Shown here: piece by piece, positions 1-11,283 of the stretch
Layout of the letters: the number at the start of each line of letters is the position of its first letter
Numbering within the stretch: position 1 is the first letter of the stretch
Source of the DNA: Acidobacteriota bacterium
Lineage (GTDB): Bacteria; Acidobacteriota; Thermoanaerobaculia; UBA5066
Length of the DNA stretch: 64,000 nucleotides
Direction: 5' to 3'
Assembly: GCA_008363385.1 (NCBI GenBank)
Contig: RHKY01000009.1
Span: 1 to 64,000 of the forward strand
The notes under the pieces: generated by a model
What the model was told of the DNA's origin: nothing
Database searches by the model: none
What the model saw: only the letters and a program-made list of their open reading frames with translations
Translations under genes and position numbers: made by a program

Positions 1-242
1 TCGAGACGGCGTTCCTCTCCTTCATCGCCGAGCGCGCCAGGGCCGCCGGTGCGACCCGCCTGACGGGCTGGTACCTCCCCACGAAAAAGAACGCTCCCTG
101 CAAGGAGTTCTACGCGTCCCACAAGTTTGAGATCGTCGAGAAGAACGACGCCGGAGGACTGCTCTACGCCTGTGATCTCGCCGCCAACGAGATCGCCTGG
201 CCCAAGTGGATCAAGCGCCTCGACGCCGGAGCACGAGCATGA
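1..242 (+). CDS. FkbH-like protein, C-terminal end (partial)
   Basis: The open frame enters from the left edge (first full codon at base 3) and stops at the TGA at 240-242. The visible residues include GWYLPTKKNAP, FYASHKFEIVEK and a closing GGLLYACDL, which resemble the GNAT-like C-terminal part of FkbH-family proteins. FkbH proteins carry a HAD-type domain and load glyceryl or related units onto an acyl carrier protein. The stop overlaps the ATG of the next gene, an acyl carrier protein, which is the expected partner. The N-terminal HAD domain lies outside the window. Family call is by motif recognition only. Confidence 0.7.
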   Translation, partial: ETAFLSFIAERARAAGATRLTGWYLPTKKNAPCKEFYASHKFEIVEKNDAGGLLYACDLAANEIAWPKWIKRLDAGARA

Positions 243-481
243 GCAAGGACATCCTCGAACAGGTCAAGTCCGTCGCCGCCGACGTTTTCGGCGTGCCCGC
301 CGAATCCCTCTCGGGCGCGTCCTCCCCCGAGAGCGTCGAAGCCTGGGATTCCGTGCAGCACCTCAGCCTCGCGATGGCGGTCGAGGCGCACTTCGGCATC
401 ACGCTCGAGCCCGAAGACATCGAAAAAATGCAAACGCTCGATGGCGTCGCGGCGCGCGTTCAGAGGCACACGCGCGCCTAG
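239..481 (+). CDS. acyl carrier protein
   Basis: 80 residues, the usual size of a free-standing ACP. It has the four-helix pattern and a carrier motif AWDSVQHLSL, whose serine is the expected 4'-phosphopantetheine site (DS rather than the commoner DSL). The ATG overlaps the stop of the upstream FkbH-like gene in an ATGA arrangement, which implies translational coupling. FkbH proteins charge such an ACP, so the pair probably feeds a surface polysaccharide or a secondary metabolite. Which one cannot be told here, because the upstream cluster is outside the window. Confidence 0.85.
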   Translation: MSKDILEQVKSVAADVFGVPAESLSGASSPESVEAWDSVQHLSLAMAVEAHFGITLEPEDIEKMQTLDGVAARVQRHTRA

Positions 482-499
482 ACATTCCGCGCGCGCTTT

Positions 500-1050
500 C
501 TAGATCGCGGCCGTCGCATCGCTCGACATGGCGCCCCCGAGTCGAAGCACGTTCTCGCACGTGTCCCACCGGTGGTGCCGGAGCAACGCTCGGAGTTTGT
601 CCGCCGTCCCGCGCATCCCCACATAACACTTGAAGCGCCGGTGCAAGGGCATCGAAACGCGCGGACAATCGGGCGCGAAGTCGCGCGGATGCAGATACAC
701 CACCGTCGGCCTCCCCGCCGCCGCCTCGTGCGCCAGGCCCTGCTCGATCATGCCCGGCGTCAGCAATCGAAGATACCCGCCCCCCGAATAGCACATCCGC
801 TTGCGAAGCGGCCCCACCCCCACGGGCGCGATCGACATGGGCAACTCCGGAATACGCCGCCCCGAGGGTGCCGTCACCACGTGCGCTCCGGGCGGGCACG
901 CATACCCACCATGCCCGCGCGCCGCCGGGAACAAACTCGCGTCATACTTCAGCCCCGCGTCCAGCAACACGTCGAACGCCCACTCCGCACCCTTGGTGAT
1001 CGAGAACGAGGGCGCCCGAAATCCATGAATCGCCACGCCCGCGGCATGCC
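500..1050 (-). pseudogene. XrtA/DUF3473-type polysaccharide deacetylase, C-terminal half, 5' truncated
   Basis: About 180 residues resemble the C-terminal region of polysaccharide deacetylases linked to exosortase systems. There is HGFRAPSFSI near the start, then YDASLFP, a VYLHPRDFAPDCPR segment and the family's closing region. Homology-like sequence seems to run upstream of the possible GTG at 1036 to about base 1050 (AAGVAIHGF), then ends. The N-terminal NodB half with its metal-binding Asp/His residues is missing. The sequence beyond that point belongs to an unrelated plus-strand gene that is also cut at its 5' end. This is a truncated gene at a join, either biological or from assembly. 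Confidence 0.65.
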
Positions 1051-1056
1051 CGCTCG

Positions 1057-1470
1057 ACCCCGCCGCCCTCCCCCTCCAAGGCCCCGTCGGGGATCGGGGT
1101 CCCGGGCGAGCGGTCGCTGGACCAGGTGATCATCGAGTACCTGGCCTCCGAGGCCGCCTCCGAGCACCTGGAGATCTCCCTCGTCAAGGGGGGGGAGATC
1201 GCCTCGGGGGAGCCCGTCTCGCTGTCGGTGAGGGCCGCCACGTCGCTCACGGAGAAGCCCGTGGCCGGGGCGCACGTGACGATCCGGGTCGTCTCGACGG
1301 GGGGGGCTCCGCAGGTCCTCTTCCGCGGCGTGACGGGGAACGACGGCCTGGTCAAGACGACGGTCACCGTCCCGGAGGTGGGGAACGCCAACGCGGCGCT
1401 GATCATCGCCGCCACCTCGCCGCTCGGGAACAACGAGCTCAAGCAGCTGGTGAAGAAGAAGGCCCGCTGA
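1057..1470 (+). pseudogene. C-terminal fragment of an Ig-like or adhesin-type domain protein
   Basis: An open frame runs from about 1057 (TPPPSPSKAPSG...) through a possible GTG at 1126 to TGA at 1468-1470. The recognisable part has beta-strand character: EPVSLSVRAATSL, PVAGAHVTIRVVS and GNDGLVKTTVTVPE, typical of an Ig-like or Big_1-type domain. The tail is basic (KQLVKKKAR). No start codon with a ribosome site fits, and the frame is open up to the apparent join at about 1050-1062. It is therefore better read as the tail of a larger gene. The full protein's function is unknown. Confidence 0.55.
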
Positions 1471-1498
1471 GGCCGGCCGGCTGTCGGGCCGGGACGGC

Positions 1499-1527
1499 TT
1501 GCTCTCCGGTCCGCTCTTTCGTATATT
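1499..1527 (+). promoter_or_regulatory. sigma-70-like promoter for tRNA-Lys
   Basis: A -35 hexamer TTGCTC (1499-1504) and a -10 hexamer TATATT (1522-1527) are separated by 17 nt. The predicted start lies about 25 nt upstream of the tRNA. Read by eye. Confidence 0.65.
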
Positions 1528-1560
1528 CCGCGGCCGGCGCCCGCGCGCGGGCGCCGTTCC

Positions 1561-1636
1561 GGGCCGCTAGCTCAATTGGTAGAGCAAGAGACTCTTAATC
1601 TCTAGGTTGTGGGTTCGAGTCCCTCGCGGCTCACCA
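1561..1636 (+). tRNA. tRNA-Lys (anticodon CTT)
   Basis: The acceptor strand GGGCCGC pairs with GCGGCTC (one G-U), the D arm is AGCTCAATTGGTAGAGC, and the anticodon stem AGAGA/TCTCT encloses loop CTCTTAA, giving anticodon CTT. The T arm GTGGG-TTCGAGT-CCCTC has one T-T mismatch at its second pair. CCA is encoded at 1634-1636. A promoter precedes it and a strong hairpin follows. Confidence 0.95.
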
Positions 1637-1644
1637 GCTCTCCC

Positions 1645-1677
1645 GGCCGGCCGAGTCCCTCGGCCGGCCTTTCGTTT
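1645..1677 (+). terminator. rho-independent terminator after tRNA-Lys
   Basis: A perfect 11-bp stem (GGCCGGCCGAG at 1645-1655 with CTCGGCCGGCC at 1659-1669) has a 3-nt loop and is followed by TTTCGTTT. It separates the tRNA-Lys and tRNA-Leu genes. Confidence 0.75.
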
Positions 1678-1724
1678 CCGGGGGGCCGCCCGGCCCTGTG
1701 GTAGCGTCCCCCTTCCGCCGGCCC

Positions 1725-1809
1725 GCGGGAGTGGCGGAACGGCAGACGCGCCGGACTTAGGATCCGGTGGGGGACCCCCGTGAGGGTTCGACTCCCTCCT
1801 CCCGCACCA
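1725..1809 (+). tRNA. tRNA-Leu (anticodon TAG)
   Basis: The acceptor GCGGGAG pairs with CTCCCGC. The anticodon stem CCGGA/TCCGG carries loop CTTAGGA, giving anticodon TAG. There is a long class II variable arm (TGGGGGACCCCCGT), then a GAGGG-TTCGACT-CCCTC T arm. CCA is encoded at 1807-1809. It lies just upstream of tig. Confidence 0.95.
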
Positions 1810-1837
1810 CCACGCAAGAGATCGGAACCGCCTCGCC

Positions 1838-3151
1838 ATGAGCCTCATCACGTCCTACGTCGAAGACTCCGCCACGCGGAAGACCCTCCACCTCTCGATC
1901 CCGGCCGAGGACGTCACGGCCGCCACCGAGGAGATGGCCCGCCGCCTCGCGCGGGACGTCCGCCTCCCGGGGTTCCGCCCCGGGAAGGTCCCCGTGGACC
2001 TCGTCAAGAAGCGGTTCGCCGAGGAGATCCGGGGCGAGGTCCTCGAGCACCTCGTCGGCGACGCCGTCGAGGAGGCCGTCGCCGAGAAGGGCCTCGCGCC
2101 GATCGGCCGGCCCAAGGTCGAGGACGTGAAGTTCGAGGCGGGGGAGCCGCTCTCGTTCCGGGTCGAGCTCGAGGTGCGGCCCGCGGTCACGCCCGCCGAC
2201 TACCGGGGCCTGAAGGTCCCGACGGACCCGACGGAGCCGTCGCCCGAGGAGGTCGAGAAGGTCCTGGAGCGGATCCGGGAGGGGCACGCCGCCTACGACC
2301 CGGTCGAGGGACGCCCGGCCGCCGACGGCGACTTCGCGCTGATCGACATCGAGGGGACGTTCCCGGGCGGCGACGGAAAGGACTTCAGGCGGGAGAAGGT
2401 CCTCGTGGAGATCGGCGGCGCCGAGACGCTCCCCGAGCTCTCGGCCAACCTGAGGAACGCCGAGGTGGGGGTCCGGACGACGTTCCAGAAGGACTACCCC
2501 GCGGACGCCCCCGACGCGGACTTCGCCGGGAAGACCGTCCTCTACACGGTCGAGCTGCACGCCCTGAAGGCGCGGGTCCTGCCGCCGCTCGACGACGAGC
2601 TGGCCCGTCAGGCCCTGACGCCGCGCGAGGGGGAGCCGCCGGAGGGGGCGGACCTGGCGATGCTTCGGGGGCGGGTCCTGGACTCGCTCAAGCACGACAA
2701 GGAGCACGCGCTCCGCGAGAAGCGGCGGCGCGCGGTCCTCGACGGCCTCCTGGCCCTCCACGAGGTGGAGGCGCCCGAGACGATGGTCCAGGCCGAGGTC
2801 GACGGCTCCCTCAAGGAGTACGCGCGCTTCCTGGCCCGGCAGGGAGTGGACCTGAAGGAGGCCGGGATCGACTGGAAGAAGCTGCGCGAGGAGGCCCGGC
2901 CGGCCGCCACGCGCCGGGTGAAGGAGTACCTCCTCCTGGACGCCGTGGGGGACGCCGAGAAGATCGCCGTCACCGACACCGAGGTCGACGGCGAGCTGAG
3001 GCGCCGGGCGCGGAGCACGGGGACGCCGTTCTCCGAGCTGAAGGGGGCGCTCGCCAAGTCGGGCGGCCTCGACGGCGTCCGCGAGGAGCTGAGGATCGAG
3101 AAGGTGATCGAGTTCCTGCTCCAGGAAGCCGCCCCGGCGTCCCTGTCGTAG
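1838..3151 (+). CDS. tig: trigger factor, ribosome-associated chaperone and prolyl isomerase
   Basis: 437 residues, normal length. The N-terminal ribosome-binding domain contains the signature region [18 protein letters not shown] (about residues 44-61). The FKBP-type isomerase domain follows around residues 150-240, then the helical C-terminal chaperone arms. Trigger factor binds the ribosome near the tunnel exit (L23) and shelters nascent chains. It is followed after 17 nt by clpP and then clpX, the very common tig-clpP-clpX arrangement. The ATG at 1838 gives the expected N-terminus. Confidence 0.96.
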   Translation: MSLITSYVEDSATRKTLHLSIPAEDVTAATEEMARRLARDVRLPGFRPGKVPVDLVKKRFAEEIRGEVLEHLVGDAVEEAVAEKGLAPIGRPKVEDVKFEAGEPLSFRVELEVRPAVTPADYRGLKVPTDPTEPSPEEVEKVLERIREGHAAYDPVEGRPAADGDFALIDIEGTFPGGDGKDFRREKVLVEIGGAETLPELSANLRNAEVGVRTTFQKDYPADAPDADFAGKTVLYTVELHALKARVLPPLDDELARQALTPREGEPPEGADLAMLRGRVLDSLKHDKEHALREKRRRAVLDGLLALHEVEAPETMVQAEVDGSLKEYARFLARQGVDLKEAGIDWKKLREEARPAATRRVKEYLLLDAVGDAEKIAVTDTEVDGELRRRARSTGTPFSELKGALAKSGGLDGVREELRIEKVIEFLLQEAAPASLS

Positions 3152-3168
3152 GAACGGAGGAGGGCACC

Positions 3169-3753
3169 GTGCTGATCCCGATCGTCGTCGAGCAGACCAG
3201 CCGCGGGGAGCGCGCGTACGACATCTACTCGCGCCTCCTGAAGGACAACGTCATCTTCCTGGGGTCGGCGATCAACGACGAGGTGGCCAACCTCGTCATC
3301 GCCCAGATGCTCTTCCTCGAGGCCGAGAACCCCGAGAAGGACATCACCCTCTACCTGAACTCCCCGGGCGGCTCCATCACCGCCGGCATGGCGATCTACG
3401 ACACGATGCAGTACGTCAAGCCCGACGTGGCGACGTACTGCGTCGGGCAGGCGGCCTCGATGGGGGCGGTCCTGCTCGCGGGCGGGGCGAAGGGGAAGCG
3501 CTTCGCCCTGCCGAACTCCCGCGTCCTGATCCACCAGCCGCTCGCCTACGGCATGGAAGGGCAGGCCTCGGACATCGAGATCCACGCCCGGGACCTGATC
3601 CGGCTGAAGAAGCGCCTGAACGAGATCCTCGCCTCCCACACCGGCCAGCCGCTGGAGCGGGTGGAGCGCGACACGGACCGCGACAGCATCTTCGAGGCCG
3701 ACGCCGCCAAGGAGTACGGGCTGATCGACCAGGTCATCCGCCGCCGGGAGTAG
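3169..3753 (+). CDS. clpP: ATP-dependent Clp protease proteolytic subunit
   Basis: The GTG at 3169, behind a GGAGGAGG-type ribosome site, gives a 194-residue ClpP. The catalytic triad is Ser97 (GQAASMGA), His122 (LIHQP) and Asp172 (DTDRDSIF), with the oxyanion segment [10 protein letters not shown] at 64-73. ClpP forms a 14-subunit barrel that degrades substrates unfolded by ClpX or other Clp ATPases. It is preceded by tig and followed by clpX after 122 nt with a promoter of its own. An upstream open frame antisense to nothing recognisable runs into this gene but has no support as an N-terminal extension. Confidence 0.97.
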   Translation: MLIPIVVEQTSRGERAYDIYSRLLKDNVIFLGSAINDEVANLVIAQMLFLEAENPEKDITLYLNSPGGSITAGMAIYDTMQYVKPDVATYCVGQAASMGAVLLAGGAKGKRFALPNSRVLIHQPLAYGMEGQASDIEIHARDLIRLKKRLNEILASHTGQPLERVERDTDRDSIFEADAAKEYGLIDQVIRRRE

Positions 3754-3831
3754 GGACGCCGCCCCCGAGCGCCTTCCGTGAGCCCGGTCACGGGCCGGGG
3801 AGGGCGGGTCGCGGGTCCGGGCGGTTGCGGG

Positions 3832-3837
3832 CTACAA
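3832..3837 (+). promoter_or_regulatory. -10 element upstream of clpX
   Basis: A TACAAT hexamer lies in the clpP-clpX gap about 38 nt before the clpX ATG. No clear -35 is seen. It suggests that clpX can be transcribed separately from tig-clpP. Confidence 0.4.
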
Positions 3838-3875
3838 TCGTGGTGAGGCCTTCCCGGAGGCCCTGTTGGGGTGAG

Positions 3876-5120
<1,245 letters not shown>

Positions 5121-5222
5121 GAGGGGCCCACCGGCTCCCCGAGCGCCTCCCCGGGGGCGGGCGGCCGCCGTGCCGCCCGCGCGGCCCGCGGGCGCCCCGC
5201 CTCCCGACCCCGAGGTGACCCG

Positions 5223-7631
5223 ATGAAAGAGACCTCACCCGAACCGATGACGCTGCCCCTCGTGCCGCTGCGCGACATGGTGGTCTTCCCGCGGATGATG
5301 GCCCCCTTCGTCGTCGGCCGGGCGTCGTCGATCGCCGCGCTCGAGGCGGCGCTCCTGTCGAGCGAGAAGCGGATCTTCCTGGCCGCGCAGAGGGACCCGA
5401 AGGTCGACGAGCCGCAGGCGGCCGACGTCCACGAGATCGGGGTCGTCGCCACGGTCGTGCAGTCGCTGAAGCTGCCGAACGGCCACATCAAGGTGATGGT
5501 CGAGGGGCTCGTGCGCGGCCGGGTCCGGGGCTGGGTGCCGGCCCCGGACCACCGCGTCGTCTCCGTCGAGGCCGTCGCGCCCCGCCCGATCTCCTCGCCG
5601 CAGGCCGCCGAGCTCGCCCCCTACCTCCAGAAGGTGCTCGGGCTCTTCGAGCAGTACGCCAAGCTCTCCCACCAGCTCGCCTTCGAGGGGGTCCTCTCCT
5701 CGCTGAAGCTGGACGACCCGGACGCCTTCGGCGACATGCTGGCCGGGCACCTGCCGACCGCCATCGCCACCGCCGAGAAGCAGGGCCTCCTCGAGACGTT
5801 GAACCCGCTCGAGCGGCTCCAGAAGCTCCAGGACCTGCTGGAGATCGAGATCGAGAAGATCAACATCGATCGCCGGATCAACAACAAGGTCAAGAAGCAG
5901 ATGGAGCGGGCGCAGAAGGAGTACTACCTCAACGAGAAGATCAAGGCGATCCACCAGGAGCTGGGGAAGAAGGACGAGAAGTCCGACGAGGTCGAGGAGC
6001 TCAAGCAGAAGATCGAGGACGCCGGGATGCCGAAGGAGGTCAAGGAGAAGGCCCTGGCGGAGCTCAAGCGCCTCGAGGCGATGCCGAACGTCTCGGCCGA
6101 GGCGACGGTCTCGCGGAACTACATCGACTGGCTCGTCTCGGTCCCGTGGAAGAAGGCGTCGCGCGAGATGAAGGACATCCGGCACGCCGAGCGGATCCTG
6201 AACGAGGACCACTACGGCCTCGTCAAGATCAAGGAGCGGATCCTCGAGTTCCTCGCCGTCCGCCAGCTCGTCACCGAGACGAAGGGCTCGATCCTCTGCT
6301 TCGCGGGCCCGCCGGGGGTGGGGAAGACGTCGCTCGCCAAGAGCATCGCCCGCTCGCTGAACCGGAAGTTCGTGAGGCTCTCGCTCGGCGGCGTCCGCGA
6401 CGAGGCCGAGATCCGGGGCCACCGGCGGACCTACATCGGCGCCTTCCCGGGACAGATCGTCCAGATGATGAAGAAGGCCGGGACGGTCAACCCCGTCTTC
6501 CTCCTCGACGAGGTCGACAAGATGTCGATGGACTTCCGGGGCGACCCGTCCTCGGCGCTCCTGGAGGTCCTCGACCCCGAGCAGAACCACGCCTTCGTCG
6601 ACCACTACCTCGACGTGGAGTACGACCTCTCGAAGGTCATGTTCATCGCGACGGCCAACGTGGTCCACCCGATCCCGCCCGCCCTGAAGGACCGGATGGA
6701 GATCATCCAGCTCTCCGGCTACACGCCGAACGAGAAGCTGGCCATCGCGCGGCAGTTCCTCGTCCCGAAGCAGGTCAAGGAGAACGGCCTGAAGGCCGGC
6801 CAGGCCGCCTTCGAGGACGGGGCGATCTACGGGCTGATCGAGCGCTACACGCGCGAGGCCGGCGTGAGGAACCTCGAGCGCGAGATCGCCTCCGTCTGCC
6901 GGAAGATCGCGCGCAAGGTCGTCGGCAAGGACGTCGAGGGCCCGGTGACCGTGACGGCCGAGAACCTCTCCGACTTCCTCGGGAAGACCCGGTTCCGGCC
7001 GGGGAAGAAGGGGGAGAAGGCCGAGGTCGGGCTGGCCCAGGGGCTGGCCTGGACGGAGGCCGGCGGCGACGTCCTCCACGTGGAGACGACGCTGATGCGC
7101 GGCAAGGGGAACCTCGTCCTGACGGGACAGCTCGGCGAGGTGATGCAGGAGTCGGCCCGCGCGGCCCTCTCGTACGTCAGGACCCGCGCCGAGCTGTACG
7201 GCGCCGACCCCGACTTCTACGAGAAGAAGGACATCCACGTCCACGTCCCCGAGGGGGCGATCCCAAAGGACGGCCCCTCGGCCGGGATCACCATGGCGCT
7301 CTCGATCCTCTCGGCCGTCACGCGGGTCGCGGTGCGCAAGGACGTGGCGATGACGGGCGAGATCACGCTCCGCGGCAAGGTGCTCCCCGTGGGCGGGATC
7401 AAGGAGAAGCTGCTCGCGGCCTACCGCGCCGGGATCACGTCGATCGTCCTTCCCAACGAGAACGAGAAGGACCTGGACGACATCCCCGAGGAGATCCGCT
7501 CCGTCATGGAGTTCCACCTCGTCGAGGACGTGGACGACGTCGTCCGGATCGCGCTCGAGTCCGCGCCCGCGCCCCTGGCGCCGAAGGCGCCGCCGGCGGA
7601 CGCGGTGACGCCGCCGGAAGTGTCCCACTAG
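5223..7631 (+). CDS. lon: Lon protease (endopeptidase La)
   Basis: 802 residues, full length. The N-terminal substrate-binding domain begins with [20 protein letters not shown] coiled-coil region lies at about 200-280 (rich in [17 protein letters not shown]-type sequence). The AAA+ Walker A motif is GPPGVGKTS near residue 362. The C-terminal protease domain has the Ser in PKDGPSAG (about residue 685) and the Lys in [12 protein letters not shown], the Ser-Lys dyad. It degrades misfolded and regulatory proteins. With tig, clpP and clpX it forms a protein quality-control block, but the 102-nt gap suggests separate expression. Confidence 0.97.
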   Translation: MKETSPEPMTLPLVPLRDMVVFPRMMAPFVVGRASSIAALEAALLSSEKRIFLAAQRDPKVDEPQAADVHEIGVVATVVQSLKLPNGHIKVMVEGLVRGRVRGWVPAPDHRVVSVEAVAPRPISSPQAAELAPYLQKVLGLFEQYAKLSHQLAFEGVLSSLKLDDPDAFGDMLAGHLPTAIATAEKQGLLETLNPLERLQKLQDLLEIEIEKINIDRRINNKVKKQMERAQKEYYLNEKIKAIHQELGKKDEKSDEVEELKQKIEDAGMPKEVKEKALAELKRLEAMPNVSAEATVSRNYIDWLVSVPWKKASREMKDIRHAERILNEDHYGLVKIKERILEFLAVRQLVTETKGSILCFAGPPGVGKTSLAKSIARSLNRKFVRLSLGGVRDEAEIRGHRRTYIGAFPGQIVQMMKKAGTVNPVFLLDEVDKMSMDFRGDPSSALLEVLDPEQNHAFVDHYLDVEYDLSKVMFIATANVVHPIPPALKDRMEIIQLSGYTPNEKLAIARQFLVPKQVKENGLKAGQAAFEDGAIYGLIERYTREAGVRNLEREIASVCRKIARKVVGKDVEGPVTVTAENLSDFLGKTRFRPGKKGEKAEVGLAQGLAWTEAGGDVLHVETTLMRGKGNLVLTGQLGEVMQESARAALSYVRTRAELYGADPDFYEKKDIHVHVPEGAIPKDGPSAGITMALSILSAVTRVAVRKDVAMTGEITLRGKVLPVGGIKEKLLAAYRAGITSIVLPNENEKDLDDIPEEIRSVMEFHLVEDVDDVVRIALESAPAPLAPKAPPADAVTPPEVSH

Positions 7632-7659
7632 CCGATTCCCCGACCCGGGGCCGGGGGGC

Positions 7660-7812
7660 TTGATCTCGGGGCGGGTGTTTCGGGTATGCTCGGGACGAAG
7701 CGGGATCCAGGACGTTTCCTTCCCGACCGGGTCGCCGGTCCCTTCCGCTTCCTCCCGCACGATTGACTGTCCAGGAGCCCGGAAGGCGTGGCGAAGCGCC
7801 ACGGCTCTCCGG
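7660..7812 (+). promoter_or_regulatory. promoter and structured leader of engB
   Basis: TTGATC near 7660 and TATGCT near 7685 form a possible promoter, although the spacing of about 19 nt is long. The leader contains a stable stem-loop: CGTGGCG (7787-7793) pairs with CGCCACG (7797-7803), extended by CCGGA/TCCGG outer pairs. A second hairpin CGGGCC...GGCCCG lies nearer the gene. It does not match a riboswitch that I know. Confidence 0.4.
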
Positions 7813-7855
7813 AATCACCCCGGGCCGGTGCCTCCGGCCCGCACCTGCCTTTCCG

Positions 7856-8568
7856 ATGAAGAACGCCCCCGCTCGCAGGACCGCCGAGCCGCCCCGGACC
7901 TCCCGGGCCCGGCAGAGCTCTGCCGTTCGGACTCGCCTCGGCAGCGAGGTCCGCCTCGTCCTCGCCGGGCACCGGCCGGGCGACCGCCCGTCCCCCGCCC
8001 GCCCGCGGGCAGCCGTCCTGGGCCGGTCCAACGTCGGGAAGTCGAGCCTCCTGAACGCGCTCCTCGGCGTCGGGGTGGCCCGGGTCTCGTCCACGCCGGG
8101 GCGGACGCAGGCCCTGTACTGGTACCGCGTGGACGGGGCCTTCGACCTCGTCGACTGCCCCGGCTACGGCTGGGCCCGGACGAGCCAGGGGTCCCGGGAG
8201 CTGTTCGCCGGGCTGATCGAGGAGCTCCTGACCGCCTCCCCGCGCCCCGAGCTGGCGCTGCTCCTCGTCGACTCGCGTCTTACGCCGCAGGAGTCCGACC
8301 GCTCGATGGCGCTCTTCCTCTCCAACGCCGGCGTCCCGACGGTCCTCGTCGCGACGAAGTGGGACGACGTGAAGCCCTCGCGCCGCGCGGCCCGCCTCCG
8401 CGAGCTCTCGGCCGAGTACGAGGCCCCGGACCGCCCGATCCTCCCCGTCTCCACCCGCACGGGGGAGTCCCTCCCCCGCCTGGCCGCCCTCGTCCGAGAG
8501 CGGCTCGCCCTGCCGACCCCCCGGCGCGGCCCCGCCGCGCCGACGACTCCTTCTCCGGAGGTCCCCTG

Positions 8569-8569
<1 letters not shown>
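7856..8569 (+). CDS. engB: ribosome biogenesis GTPase EngB (YihA/YsxC)
   Basis: 237 residues from the ATG at 7856. A TTG at 7763 is also in frame but would place a structured leader inside the coding region. The GTPase motifs are G1 [10 protein letters not shown]2/G3 with STPGRTQ and DCPGYG, and G4 TKWD. This order and the short G domain are typical of the EngB family, which assists 50S subunit assembly. The first 70 residues are a basic, proline-rich extension with no recognised domain. Its stop overlaps the rho start (TGATG), so the two are probably co-translated. Confidence 0.92.
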
Positions 8570-9924
<1,355 letters not shown>

Positions 9925-9927
9925 ATT

Positions 9928-9972
9928 TCTCGGGGAACCCGGGACCGTGCGGGTTCCCCGAACCCCTCCGCC
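9928..9972 (+). repeat. REP-like palindrome, copy A (downstream of rho)
   Basis: A perfect 11-bp stem, CGGGGAACCCG (9931-9941) with CGGGTTCCCCG (9950-9960), is preceded by TTCT and followed by AACCCCTCCGC. The same core and flanks recur at 16113-16155 and 39640-39739. It has no T tract, so a classical terminator role is doubtful. Confidence 0.7.
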
Positions 9973-10054
9973 ACGGTGAGGCGGGCCCGCCAGGGCGGGC
10001 CGGCGAAGTGGGGAGGCCCCCGCGGCGCCTGCCGGCGCTGCTCGCGCCCGGGGG

Positions 10055-11224
10055 CTATCGCCGCTTCAGGGCGAGGATCGAGAGGAAGAAGGCCGAGAGG
10101 ACGGCCTGCGCGCCCAGGACGAGGAGGAGGAGGGCGGGGATCATCCTGCGCATGGAGGTGGCGTAGTCGAGGTAGCGCCAGCCGGAGCGGGACCAGTCGG
10201 CGACGACGTCGGCCGCCAGGAGCCCCCCGGCGAGCGCCAGGAGGGCGCCGAGGAGGAGTCCCGCCTCGAGCGAGACGCGCTTGGAGATCCGCTCGAGGCG
10301 CTCGTCGGAGGGCAGGAGCCCCTCCGTGACCGCGAAGACCTTCGTGAAGAGGGCGAACGCGACGGCCTGGGCCCCCGCCAGGACCATCCCGGCTCCCCCG
10401 AGCATCGTGTGGACGTCGAGCCGCGCGCCGAGGAGGAGGCGCGGCCCCGGAAGGAGCCACGCGATCAGGCCGAGCCCCAGGAGGACGAGGGCGAGGCCGG
10501 GGACGAGGAAGAGCCAGCGCGGCGAGTAGATCAGGAGGAAGCGGAGGTGGCGCCACCCGTCGCGCCAGGTGCGCAGGTGCGGCGGGCGGGAGCGCCCGTC
10601 CGGGCGGAGCGTCACGGGGATCTCCGAGATCACCAGGCCGAAGAGCGCCGCCTTGACCACCATCTCGCTCGCGAACTCCATCCCGGTCGTCTTCAGGCCG
10701 AGCCGCTCGACCGCCTCGCGGCGGAACCCGCGCAGGCCGCAGTGGAAGTCCGAGACCCCGACCCCGAAGAAGAGCCGCCCGAGGAACGAGAGGACGGGGT
10801 TGCCGAGCCAGCGATGGAGGAACGGCATCGCTCCCGGCTCGATCCGGCCCCGGAAGCGCGAGCCCATGACGAGGTCGGCGCCCGAGGCGAGCGCCGCCAC
10901 GAAGGCGGGGACGGCCCCGAAGTCGTAGCTGCGGTCGGCGTCCCCCATCACGACGTACCGCCCCCGGGCGGCGGCGATCCCGCCGAGGAGGGCGGCGCCG
11001 TAGCCCCGCTCGGCGACCGGGACGACCCGGGCCCCGGCGGCGACCGCGATCTCGCGGGACCCGTCCGTCGAGCCGTTGTCGGCGACGAGGACCTCCCCGG
11101 CGAGGCCGGAGGCCAGGAGCGCCGCGCGGGCCTCCGCCACGCAGGCGGCGAGGGTCTCTGCCTCGTTCAGGCAGGGCATCAGGACGGTGACGAGCACCTC
11201 GCCGCCCACCGGGTCCCCGTTCAT
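10055..11224 (-). CDS. family 2 glycosyltransferase with C-terminal membrane helices
   Basis: 389 residues. The N-terminal GT-A domain starts VTVLMPCLNEAETL, then VADNGSTDGS and MGDADRSYDF (the metal/nucleotide-binding DxD region), as in DPM1/DPG-synthase-like enzymes. FHCGLRGFRREA is a typical acceptor-side motif of dolichol- or polyprenyl-phosphate sugar synthases. About four hydrophobic segments follow in the last 170 residues. It probably moves a sugar from a nucleotide donor to polyprenyl phosphate at the inner membrane. It is transcribed away from mqnA. A CAGAAT -10-like hexamer lies only 7 nt before its ATG. Confidence 0.85.
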   Translation of the reverse strand: MNGDPVGGEVLVTVLMPCLNEAETLAACVAEARAALLASGLAGEVLVADNGSTDGSREIAVAAGARVVPVAERGYGAALLGGIAAARGRYVVMGDADRSYDFGAVPAFVAALASGADLVMGSRFRGRIEPGAMPFLHRWLGNPVLSFLGRLFFGVGVSDFHCGLRGFRREAVERLGLKTTGMEFASEMVVKAALFGLVISEIPVTLRPDGRSRPPHLRTWRDGWRHLRFLLIYSPRWLFLVPGLALVLLGLGLIAWLLPGPRLLLGARLDVHTMLGGAGMVLAGAQAVAFALFTKVFAVTEGLLPSDERLERISKRVSLEAGLLLGALLALAGGLLAADVVADWSRSGWRYLDYATSMRRMIPALLLLVLGAQAVLSAFFLSILALKRR

Positions 11225-11264
11225 CGGGGGGATTCTGCCTCCGTCCGCCCCGCCGCGGCCGTCG

Positions 11265-11270
11265 TATCAT
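11265..11270 (+). promoter_or_regulatory. -10 element upstream of mqnA
   Basis: TATCAT ends 13 nt before the mqnA ATG, so the transcript would have a leader of only a few nucleotides. No convincing -35 is visible. Confidence 0.4.
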
Positions 11271-11283
11271 CGTTCGGGGCCGC

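Noticed and set aside
1126-1470. Complete small gene starting at GTG 1126
   Set aside because: The frame is open upstream with similar protein-like sequence, no ribosome site fits, and the N-terminus would start inside a beta strand. A 5'-truncated fragment is more likely.
3825-3875. N-terminal extension of ClpX from 3825
   Set aside because: The 17 added residues are not part of any ClpX pattern, and the TACAAT -10 lies inside this stretch.
5235-7802. Long minus-strand open frame opposite lon
   Set aside because: It is a composition-driven shadow. Lon motifs are intact on the plus strand.
7763-7855. Possible SRP RNA or known riboswitch in the engB leader
   Set aside because: It lacks the conserved SRP loop (GGUCAGGUCCGGAAGGAAGCAGC-like core) and matches no riboswitch consensus I know.
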